From assembly GCA_028564675.1 (NCBI GenBank), contig JAOVVO010000134.1:83710-147709 (forward strand): a DNA stretch of 64,000 bases, read 5' to 3'. The notes below the pieces were generated by a model. That model did not search any database and was not told where the DNA came from. It worked only from the letters and a program-made list of their open reading frames with translations. A program made the translations under genes and the position numbers. The DNA is from Onchocerca lupi. Taxonomy: Eukaryota; Nematoda; Chromadorea; Rhabditida; Onchocercidae. Below are positions 53,546-64,000 of this stretch, piece by piece; the stretch's first letter is position 1; each line of letters opens with the position of its first letter.

Positions 53546-56375
53546 TCAAACATATTTTGCAAAGAATGACATCTCATCTGAAAAATTGGTTTTACTATAA
53601 GTTCTACGCTATAACAATTATCTTTTACGAGAACTGCTAGGCAGGCCCGAAAAGAATAAGTCTACTGCAATACACAAGCGCTAAGCGCAGTTATAATTTC
53701 CTAATAGTAATCAACAACAGATGATAATTTTCATAATAAATCTTTAAATATTGTACCCTTGATATCTATATCAAACAGCTTTCTCCTATTCGATAACAAC
53801 TTAATATTAATTTCGTTATGTGCTCCTATTTCGTTCTATAGCATTGCTTTCTCTCTTCTTGAACAATTATTTAAAGAATAGTAATTACTTCAATTTACAT
53901 AATGACTAAATTAACATCAGCTTCACAATTATATAACAAAATAACAAACCAACAAAACATTCGCAGGAAACTCGTACATTAAGATTGAATTTTTGCCATA
54001 TTTGACAATCATCTGTACCGACATTCTTCAACACAACGAAATTCATATGTTTCTGTGTACATTTTCCATGAGCTGAAATGCCGATTCATTATTTTAATAT
54101 AACAGACTCAATTCGACAACAACTCTGTTACTCAGAAAAAGCCTTGGGAATTACATGACAGAAAAGAAGATAATGCAGCATGGATCTGAATTTCAAAATA
54201 ACCATAGATCAATTTTATCAGATCTTCATAACTGCATAGAAATAAATACATCGTTCAATGCCCACAATCTCTAGACAATCTGAGAAGGAATACAAACGCA
54301 CGAAAATCATAAAAATAAAGACAAGCTTTGTCGTCATCACACATGACTTCGTTGATAAAAGGTGGAAAAAATGTGTCCGGTAATCGACGTATCGCCTGAC
54401 AAGCACCGCATAACCTTAGGTAACCGTCTTCCTCACCACCTCGCTTATCACATCCAAACGGTATTACATGAACATCCCCTAAAATTTTTAACAGCTTGAT
54501 ATATAATTAAAAAAACAAATAAATGAAATGGTAAATAATTAAAAAGCAGTAATGAATAATTGAAAAACATCACATGAATTTTCAAAATAATATTCTGAGA
54601 GACTTTAACAAAACCAATTTATTGAAAGTTTTCAAATTTAATAAAAGACCTATTAGAGAAAATTTTTTGAAATTTTTAGACGAAGTGATAAGTCTTGAAT
54701 TCTTTGCTTAAAAAAAGCAAACCGAAAAATAACCAATAAGTTTCTGGCGTTTACGCATTATTAGATCTCCTTTGTTATAAGCATCAACGGCCCCAGATGC
54801 TATCAAGGAATCGATGACACTTTCAGCAGTTCCACGCTTATTTCGCTCTAGTTCGGAATCCATCATACGTATGGATGGCGATATAACCGTTCGTCGACTT
54901 TCCGTCCTACATACGTTTATTTTCCAAAAGCAAAGTTATCATTTCGGAGATTAGAAAAAAACAGCCTATCCCAAAAATATTCTAGAATCTCAATCGTTGC
55001 TGTACTGAAGGAATTTGGATTTTTATAAGCGTAGTAAAATTAATGACAAGACATTTTTAGGTACAATACAATTTACAAATTATTATCCTATTGTTAACTT
55101 TTTCTTTCGAAGGTAAAATGATTGCACTGCGCTTTATTAATGATAATAGATTCGAATTTGAACTTGACTTATACGTTTCTGAATCTGATTGATTTGTTTT
55201 TCACATATCAGACATGCTGTCACTGCTGACAGATGTTCCATTAAGTAGAAGATACGATATTCATTTACACGAAACTTTTAGAAAAAAAGTGTTGGAGATG
55301 GAAATTATTAAAAAAATGGCGATGATAGTGGTTGTGTGAGATATGTTGCGAACTCTCACGATGTCAGATTTTGCAGCCGCGAAATCACCGAAGGCGAACG
55401 TACATCACATTCAATATTCAATTCTGACAATATCCGTTCCAGTGCTTCCACATTACGCTCCATTGTTTCCTCGATACTTAGACGAGTTTTCGATTGTCTC
55501 TACAACATCATCAGTCTTTACATATTTCAAAAATTTCCTAATTGATTTGAAAATTTTTTAAGTTTGGCAAACATTTTTCTGTCTAATTTTGTATATAATA
55601 CACTTACTTCATACTGGTCACCAATAGAGCGATCTAAGAAACGAATGATCCCAGATGCATCCCATGCCATCAAATCCGGGTTATATGTTCCTTTCTGCTT
55701 CAGTTCAGTAACCAATTCCTGTTGTGATAATTGACGACATTCTTCAGCTGTATTATTTTTCTGGAATGACAACGACGGACATTTGAAAATGCTATAATAG
55801 TTTTACGATTAAAAATTTCTGGCTTTTTTAATATTAACATTTTTATACCGCAAAACATTACCCTCGGAACAAATGGTCTACGCCGTTTCTCGAAGATTTC
55901 TCCATCATTAGCTTCATTAACTGTACGATTCAGCTCTTCTTCATGTGCCAGACGTATCGCCTTGAGACGATCCAAGAAAAGTGCCGATTCGTGATTGGGT
56001 AGTGATGCTGACACAGGAGAAAAGGGTTTCTGACGTGATACTCGAGCCAGTTCGCCATTCACCTTTTGCAGTAAGGAGCGATAATGACGTCTACAGCTTA
56101 ACAATTCACTTTCTGAAAAAAGGACTTAAAATTTCATTTCATTAATTGGAGACTGGAATTCTATCCACTGAAAATCGGGAAAAATATGTAAGTTTACAGC
56201 AGCATACAACAACTGCGGGAGATATTTTCGAACACTAATGTTGAAAGATTGAATATTTGAAATAACCTGATGCTGACGAGAGATCGGCTTGTGTACAGGC
56301 GGCAACCTCGTCCTGTTGTTGTTGATCGGTTGTTAGCATTACACTATGAACAGTAGATGCGGTGGACAGTAGCAT
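53546..56375 (-). CDS. Secreted cystine-knot precursor, trunk/PTTH-like
   Basis: Putative secreted growth-factor or hormone precursor of about 385 residues. Exons: 56375-56267, 56112-55862, 55760-55608, 55499-55360, 54906-54734, 54478-54302, 54072-53950 and 53577-53546; these total 386 codons including the stop, and all phases agree. The start at 56375 gives a short hydrophobic leader (MLLSTASTVHS); the frame stays open upstream to 56546, so a longer signal sequence from another exon is possible. Residues 37-217 form a helical, charged pro-region with scattered Cys. A furin-type site RNKR lies at 239-242, and RKR at 269-271. The C-terminal domain (about 277-385) has nine Cys: FGC, LCGAC, VMCDDDKAC, HGKC, DDC and SCEC. 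The order LPDTFFPPFIxEVxC...C...KC...W...VRVSCEC resembles insect PTTH and trunk (an Ile/Phe-rich segment before a Cys, ending V-C-x-C). The tail reads FVDEMSFFAKYV. The fold and family are inference; secretion and processing are well supported by sequence. Confidence 0.85.
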
Positions 56376-56415
56376 GGCGATGAAATAAATACGGAATGCT
56401 GTGGAGATACGAAAT

Positions 56416-56430
56416 ACTGACAAAAGAGTG
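56416..56430 (-). promoter_or_regulatory. Strong 3' splice acceptor upstream of the cystine-knot gene start
   Basis: The minus strand reads cactcttttgtcag 41 bases before the ATG at 56375. It is either an SL trans-splice site defining the mRNA 5' end, or an acceptor for an upstream exon that would lengthen the signal peptide (frame FRISTAFRIYFIAM is open). Confidence 0.45.
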
Positions 56431-59400
56431 GTTTCCTTAGGAGTAAGTAAAACTACTACTGAGGTCTTCGTGCACTTCCAATTGTTCATTACGCGGCGAT
56501 TGTTCCACACGAACACTACCTCACTTCTATCGTGGTCGTTTAGCATAAATCCAACAGTGCCACCGGGTACTGGTACACATCTGATGTCTGTAAATCATGA
56601 AAACAAATCATCATCACATTTACCGAAATCTAGCAATATCACTTTCTGTTTGCAAGTCTTCTGGAAGAGAACAGTGACAGAGTGGACATCAGTTTTTCAA
56701 AAAATGGGATAGAATGGGATTGCCGCTAGCCAACTTTCTACTTTCCTTTTGTTCATTTTACTGGCTAACTATTGCATGCTACTCCCACCAAAATGGTCTT
56801 AATTGTTCTTCAATTATCCCTGAATGTATTTCAACTCACGATGGAATCTTTTTTGCTCATTTGCTCATTACAACTCAAATCATTCTACTCATCATTCAGA
56901 ATCTTAAAAAAAGCGAATCAACCATGTAGAAAAGGGGCTAAATTTCAAGTGATGGTGATATGCGATACAGTACAGAGCATACCAGCATCAGTCGCAAAAA
57001 AGGGAAAGGAGAAAGCAGGACAATGGATCAACTAGAATCGATCATATCACATCACTGTGACAATGTTACCTGTGACAACAATTACTAGTAATGGATACTA
57101 TCAAATCTAATTGCAATGATACGACTACAAAACTTGATAACGAAAAAAAAAAATGCTTGAAATTTATGCAAAGAAATTACGGGGAAATGTATTAGGTAAA
57201 AGCATAAAAATTTAGCAAAAGGAGATAACGATAAAGATCAACATTAAAAAGAGATTCATCCGTCGCCTGTTACTGCAATAGAATGGATGATAGATCGGAT
57301 AGAAGCGATCAGCTCGCGAGGGAACATCATCGTAGGGAGAGGGCGATCGCATCTCATCATCTCCGTTGCGATCGTCGCTCTCGTCGCTGATAGCAGCACC
57401 AACATCATCACTGTCACCATCACCATCACCGTCACCATCATCATCACCATCACCACCACCACCATCAGTTGCAACAGCAGTGAGAGTAGAATTACAGACT
57501 TCCATGCAGATGAAAAGGCGATCACAATGATGTTTGGCTGTATCATTTTGATCGCATTTTCAAGAAATAATGTTACTCACTCCCCGCACCAATACCTGTC
57601 CCGTGATAATAGACCCGTTCTTAATCCATTCATTTTCCAGCAGCTCCATAGGTATATGTCACAAAAATTCAACAAAATTCATCTCCGTCCGTATCCTCCT
57701 TGTCCACCCATTCCTTCTGCACATCTTATCTGTTTCTTACTCCTTCCGTTCTTGTTTTTTTTTTTTTCAATCAAACTGAGGAAAATTCGATTTACATGAT
57801 GATTTTTTCTTCGCACTTATTTTCCCGCATAAAAATTTAATCATTTCGCTAAGTGAACATGTGCGAACCGAACAAAAACTGATAAGGAATTTTGTATCCG
57901 AGATGAATCCTGATGATACCAACTATACTTTACAGCCGCAATTCTTGATGATTATCTTTTCGAAGCCCAGAAAATGAACAAACCAACACAGCCTTTAATA
58001 AATAAAACATAGCCACTAAAAGAATGAAACTTTGTTAGATATGTTATTCGAATAATTGTAACGAAATATTCAATGTCAAGTTGAAAGTATACTCAGAGAG
58101 AACAAGAATATTATATTTCGTATTGACATTACTTGCGTTTGGATTTCATTATGAAAAAGTAATTATTAAAAAATTTTGAAATCTTGACTAATTTGAAATG
58201 CGACCATTTTACAATATAAGGGTTAGTTTAAAATATAAACAAAAAAACTGAAGCTTTATAATACCTGAAGCTTTGTTTTCCAATGCAATATTTGAAGCAC
58301 TAATTATGCCAGATTCCAAACTTCTGAAAGTCTTATAATTATGTGTTGATTAATTAAACCCTACAATATTTGATTATTATTCAAAACATTTACAGAAGTT
58401 TCCTCGAGCGTTTCGCAGTTCCCATTCGTTCTGTTTTTGCGCCGTTCTGAATTAAAAGCAAGCTATCATTAAAGAAATAAAAGGGCGAATGAAAGGAATG
58501 GGAAGAACAAATTTGTACCACCTTATATCCATCACCAACTCCCATGAAATTTACTTATTTCTTCCACACTCAGGTAACGAAGGAGTAGGTTGTATTCAAC
58601 TATTATGTTTCTTTGCTTTGAAATACGAGAAAAACCAGAACACGATTGCCTTTCAGCAGCAATGTATGCGTTGAATTGAAAGATTTGATGTATTGATTAT
58701 GCTAATTTAATCGTGATGTTTGAAATTCAAGTTACAAACATCAGCAGTTCAGGAACATTTTCATTGCTATGATTCAAAGCTATGCAGAATTTATTAGAAT
58801 TTCAAGTTTTCTAGTTCACAAACTTTCGAAACTTTTTTTATGCCGGTTTTTTCATGACTGTTTTTTCTTTGATTTTTTATGATTTGCTTTTTTGTTTTTT
58901 TCAAATTTTGGAATGCTGGAACGGGAAAGATGAAAAAATGGCAGGAATCAGCGATTTTTTTTCACTTTCACCATTTCATTTTGATTTCAAGATTGGAGAG
59001 AGCGAAGCAAGGAAACATAGGTAAACATATTACTTAAATATGTTTTTCGACATCTCCACGTACTATGCTTACCATGTCGAGCATTTCAACATTCTCCTGT
59101 TGACAAACTAAAGTAGATATCGTTCACCGTTTTATATATTACACTGAAATTGATCAAATTAATGATAATATGGTATTAATTGTAAAGATAACATCAATAT
59201 TAGTAATGAAATAATATTATCAGATTTTTAATTGCTTCTATCAGATGTAAAAATGAAAGCTACTAAATTAATAGCATCAACTATTCGTTTTTTGTTTATT
59301 GCGAAAAGAAATACACAGCGATGTTTCATTTTTCTTCACTCTTCATCTCTATCAACAAATTTATTTGTAAAACAATTCCATCGTTTTTTGATATACAACT

Positions 59401-62400
59401 TTCAGAGCAAATCGCCAATTTTAATTAGCTAAATGATTCAAAGACTATTTATAGTTTCGTCAAAATCTACTCATTAATAATTTTTGCACTGTGCAATTTT
59501 CAGCAATGCTGAAAAAAAGGAAAAAAAAAACGACTGCCAGTATTTTTCAATAATTCTGAGTTTGTCATTCAGTATGGTCACCAGTAGATAAAGCTATAAA
59601 ATTTCATTTAAACATATAATGAAAAATGAACTGGTCGATGACAATGAAGATATTTAATTCCGAAAAAGAGAAAGATACTGAACTACAGATCAACTGTGCG
59701 AGAGTTTGACTGTTTAAATCTTATAAGATTTGAAAGTAGTATGGCGCGTAAAAAAATTGAAGATGACTAAAATTTTATCATGTGAAACTAATATTGAACA
59801 TTGTTAATTTTAATGTTTTAAATTTCTTTGACACTATCGATCAAAAATGTTATGCATGAACTTATAAATAAAAACTTTGGTGTCAGTCAATGAATTGCTT
59901 TTACACTTGCTGCTTAGATTTTCACCTTTCGGATCATTGAAAATTTTTGCCTAATAGCATCTTCCAAGTTTTTATAATGATTTTAGAATTTTTATGTTTC
60001 GAAACTCTCAATTAACATCATTTCTATGTTACGATGAAAACAAAGCCAAAAAAGTAGAATTTAATTTTGAAAGCTTTCAAGATTTTGTGCAGTGAAATTA
60101 AAATCGACTAGTGCTTTGAGATAGATCAAGTATGATACATTTCAAACATCCAAATTTTTTTCGAATCTGTACATCTTTTCGAACACTAATTGAAGAGATA
60201 CCTTGAAGTTGTTCTGTTCAAATCAAAATGCAGGCATTCCAAAATCTTCAGAACCTCCAACGATTGAAAGGTGGCATATGACGATCTTTTTTCCGCATTT
60301 CAACATTGAAATTGCTTTCAACAAGAACTACGCGAGCTTTAGTGCTTTGCGTCACTTCGCGCTATCAACTGCAAAGTCATTTTCTTTTGGTACTTTGCAA
60401 TTTATTTCAAACAGCACTGAAATTTCTTCAAGTCTTCAAAATTTTTCCAGGTCCAATTTAAAGCAAAAATTATTACCATCTTTTAAAGAAATTTTCTTTT
60501 CGGCATATAACTTTTAGCTACAATCTATAAAACTATGAATCGGAATTCATTCGAAGCATGAATATATCAAATACATTGTTTCTTGCTTTATCGTGGCATT
60601 TCATTTGATTTGCGAATCTTTTCACGTGTCATTTTCATAGGTGTAATGTACCGCTTACTGACTAATATTTCTGAAGCAAAATTTGGTAGTTATTATGCGT
60701 CAGAACTATTACTGTGATAGCAAGCTGCTAAGACAATGCCAATAAAAACAGTACATCAATTTGATTTAAACTCATCAGTAAAATAATCAATGATTCGTTT
60801 AGTAAGTTATCAGTGATTATAGAAGTAACGTTGTGAGTATTCGGAAACTATCAATATTGCAATAACTTAGTTGTTTGATGAAGAACAATAACGTTGAAAT
60901 GATGATATTCAGGCTCACTGTGCACATCCATACGTATTGCAGTACTAAAAGATGGGAAAAAAATTTCTTTGTACCTGTAGTAAGGAACGTGGAAGATCAA
61001 CCTCGGCGGGATATTCACTCAAGTCAATCAAGAGAAACCATGAACAATTATATATGTACGATATCAATAAAATACTCCCTCTCTAGCTCATTTCCCCTAC
61101 TACTAGATTGCCAGAGTCTTAACTTTAAGACCCTTCCAAACTTAGATATTCTGTCATTTGGCAACAATAGTTCACCCTCCCATCATGTTGTTTCTATGAC
61201 CTTTCTGAGCTGGTCAAGTGCTTATTTTCAGCCTTCAGTCAATGTTGCAGTTAAGGGAAAATTAGCTTAAGACGACAAAGTTGTGATTTTGCAAATGAAG
61301 GAACGATATTGTTTTTGGGAGTAATGAAAAAAAAAATGGATCATTCTTGTTTTTTTGGTATATGCGATTGCATTTTCTGATAAAAAGGAACTGAATATTA
61401 GGTATATCAATCTTCACTAAGCAACTTTCTCAATGCAATGCAGATTATCATGTATCGTTAGATATATGTGAAATCTAAAGTTTGCTAATGAGATGGCCAC
61501 AAGTTATCCTCAACAAATCCTATTACTATTTGGTGACTTTCAAGTGCAAATATCCATGATTTTTAGTTTTTGCATTTTCGCTTTTTCAGCTTTGTCAGTC
61601 AATTCTTAGCGACGGAGAGCTAAGGCTTCGGTCAATTCAAATGGCTGCTATTAGATGAAGTTAATTAGAACGATGATGTTTGAACTAATTAATTGCATGG
61701 ATAATTGGCAGGTAAATCTTTTTATTTTTCAGGCGTATAATATTTCAAAATATCCATAGATCCACTTTCATAAAGTAACATGTTACATTTTTGTATACGG
61801 TCTGAAAAAGTAAAGCAAAGAGATTGTAGGTAAAATCACAGCCTAGGGATTTTTCGATATACCACTCAGTTTTGCTAAATATTTTTCAATATCTTTATTT
61901 TTCAATTTTGGTTCCTAAAATTTTAAAATTATTCTTGAGTGGTTGAGAATTCGAATAATGTTTTCGGCAATAATGTTAATAGCAAACTATTTTCAAATTC
62001 TGTCATTAAATTCAGTCCTGTCTTTTTTTCAGATTTCATTGTAGACAGCTGACATATCGGTTCGCAATGCATACCCCTTCATTAGTTATTTCTTTTTTTA
62101 TTTCCAAAATCATTCTCGACAACAGCAAGTGAAATAGAAACAGCAAATATCAACTTAATCATCATAAATTTTTACGAAATTAAATTGAGAAGTAGTTACA
62201 TTTGAACCATTGCTTTCTTAATACCGATCCGTTTCCAAACTTTTGTACAGTATTTTGTGATCACGCATGTTTTTGTAATCTTATCCCGTCTCTAAATTAT
62301 TATCAGTACTTTTTTGTTTTGGTAAATTTGAGTACGGTACCGATAGATTATTTTCTTTAAAATTGCCATCGGAAATTTAATTTTGCACCTTTTATATATA

Positions 62401-63938
62401 TTTACATGTACATATTTTGAATCTTTTATATGAGAGACAACATTGCAACATACTAATCAAATCACATCTCTTGACTTTTTTAAACTTTTAGCTTATATGC
62501 CTTCAACGTGGCGCCTTAGAGATAAAATTTTACGGTCAACTATTTTTTTGCCAATAATTAATAATGTATTTCACAGATAAAGAGAAAGAGAAAAGTGAGA
62601 AATATGTAGAATGAAACAGCAAAAATATCCCGCTTGAAACACTGACAGTTTGCAGGGCCTGAAGCAGAATGAAGACTTGCTTGCAATACAGGAAAAACAT
62701 TTTTATAGTACTGAGGGATGGAAAAAGGAAAAGAAACGAATTTATAAAAAGATGAAAGCAATTGGATGGATGAATTGAACACTGCGTAAGGCAAGAATGC
62801 TTGTAAGTTCATTTGATGAAGATATTCTCTTGACTGATAAATTCGAATTTCATTGAAAATGATTCTAATTTTTCAAAGTTTCTCATGAGACATTTAATTT
62901 CCTTAATGTTATTAACAACCATTTCTGATCAAAGCATTAATAATATCAGAGAGAACAATGGATAACTCTACCTATTCATCATAAATCCTAGTAATGATTA
63001 GTTATTTCACAGCAGTTACGGCAAATTCATGCCATACAAAAAACAATTACATATCACCTCCGTCGCCTAGACTGTCTGCCTACCTAATAGAATTATTCAG
63101 TATGAGTTGTCATATTATACCTGCTCATTCTGTTCGATGATTTAAGCTATCGATGATTCAGGCTACCTCATTTGATGGACCAGTAATACATGGCAGTGTT
63201 TTCTAACGGACTTAAAAAATCCAGAAATATTCCCACTATTCTTCCATGATATCTGATCCTAATCACTTCTGCATCGAGATGCAGTGCACAAATTAAATTT
63301 CACAGAGAAGAATACGGAAGAAAATCGCTATTTGTTTATTTCTAGTTCTTGAAGCGATCTGTTATCGGAATTTTCTCGAAATAATTTTTCTAACAAGCTT
63401 AGTGTTTAAGCGCGATAATTTTGTACTAACTTTAGCACTGTTCACAACTGAAATTAGAAATGGATAAGTACTGAACATCCGTTGCTCTTTCTTTCATTGC
63501 GAAAGAAATTAACGAAATTAAACTTAACAAATTGTTAGCTGGAAAGAATGGTTTGGATGTAATAATGTCGCATTATAAGCTAAGTTTTCTCGTTGCTCAG
63601 ATCTCACATCTATAAAGTATGAATTAGCTATGATTATTCTCAGGAATATTTGAAATTCATTCAGATCGTTAATATTATCAGAGTCAACTAATTATCTATT
63701 CAGCACTTACGAACTTGAGCTATTAAGCCATTTCACAACACTTGCATTCCCTTCGTTTACATTTTTCTAAGATTTTTTGCAATTCACATAGATGTAGAAC
63801 AGATTTCCGGAATAAAAGAAATGAAGAGATTTACACCATCACGGCTGAATAATCATAGCCATTTTGCTTCTTCCGAAAAATTCCTGTTCTCACTATTCAA
63901 TCTATCTTAAACTATCCTCGAGTAATAAGATATATCTT
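56431..63938. other. Intergenic, upstream of the cystine-knot gene
   Basis: A+T-rich, no supported gene. Includes the CAT/CAC-rich repeat near 57.4 kb. On the minus strand an acceptor (attctattgcag) stands just ahead of an ATG that opens MNLFLMLIFIVISF, a signal-peptide-like run at about 57245-57205, but it meets a stop at once and no donor fits the gene downstream. Open frames at 58489-58674, 60203-60517 and 60875-61270 are unrecognised and lack exon partners. Confidence 0.5.
57397..57467. repeat. CAT/CAC hexanucleotide-type repeat
   Basis: Imperfect CACCAT and CATCAC units. They keep both strands open (Thr/Ile-rich on plus, Gly/Asp-rich on minus), which explains the 97- and 170-codon frames seen here. 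Confidence 0.85.
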
Positions 63939-63969
63939 TGTATGTATGTATGTGTGTGTGTGTGTGTGT

Positions 63970-64000
<31 letters not shown>
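63939..64000. repeat. (TATG)n then (TG)n microsatellite at the right edge
   Basis: Three TATG-like units lead into TG repeats from about 63950 to the window end, broken once by an extra G near 63971. The full length is unknown because the array leaves the window. Confidence 0.95.

Noticed and set aside
57212..57799. Open frames of 97 codons (minus) and 170 codons (plus)
   Set aside because: Both are produced by the CAT/CAC repeat, which lacks stops on either strand; composition is Gly/Asp or Thr/Ile only, and no splice partners were found.
60203..61270. Plus-strand frames of 104 and 131 codons
   Set aside because: Ser/Phe/Asn-rich without recognisable domains, and no neighbouring exons could be joined.
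1..64000. tRNA, rRNA and CRISPR arrays
   Set aside because: No tRNA B-box (GGTTCGANTCC-like) with a matching A-box, no rRNA core sequence, and no regularly spaced repeats were seen on reading both strands; a tRNA scan would be needed for certainty.

Overview
This looks like nuclear DNA of a parasitic nematode, most likely a filarial worm. The sequence is strongly A+T-rich. Genes are cut into many short exons by introns with nematode-type TTTCAG/TTTTAG acceptors. One gene belongs to the nematode ACN-1 group. A bacterial ribosomal protein L1 fragment of Wolbachia type is embedded in a non-coding stretch, as expected for filarial genomes that host, or once hosted, Wolbachia. The species cannot be named from the window.

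Four multi-exon protein genes are supported, all on the minus strand. (1) 1-4355: secreted ACE-family protein without a zinc site (acn-1-like), 14 exons visible, running off the left edge. (2) 8807-12386: dopamine D1-like G-protein-coupled receptor, six clear exons plus one inferred 17-nt exon, about 352 residues. (3) 22630-31017: conventional protein kinase C (pkc-2-like), 17 exons, 754 residues, with pseudosubstrate, C1A, C1B, C2, kinase and V5 regions in order. (4) 53546-56375: secreted cystine-knot precursor, 8 exons, about 385 residues, with a furin-type site ahead of a cysteine-rich C-terminal domain resembling the trunk/PTTH type. Exon phases sum to whole codons in genes 2 to 4, and splice junctions were checked by hand.

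Between the genes lie long A+T-rich stretches: 4359-8806, 12387-22629, 31018-53545 and 56418-64000. They hold microsatellites, a diverged tandem duplication near 16.3-16.7 kb, smaller repeats, the L1 fragment at 14449-14766, and a nearly perfect hairpin of about 36 bp at 39342-39423 that could be a microRNA precursor. No tRNA, rRNA, CRISPR array or recognisable transposase was found.

The genes do not form a pathway by position; nematode gene order of this kind says little about function. Loosely, a dopamine-type receptor and a conventional PKC both belong to neuronal signalling, while ACN-1 and the cystine-knot factor are secreted proteins plausibly tied to moulting or developmental timing. 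That last link is inference from family knowledge, not something the sequence shows.
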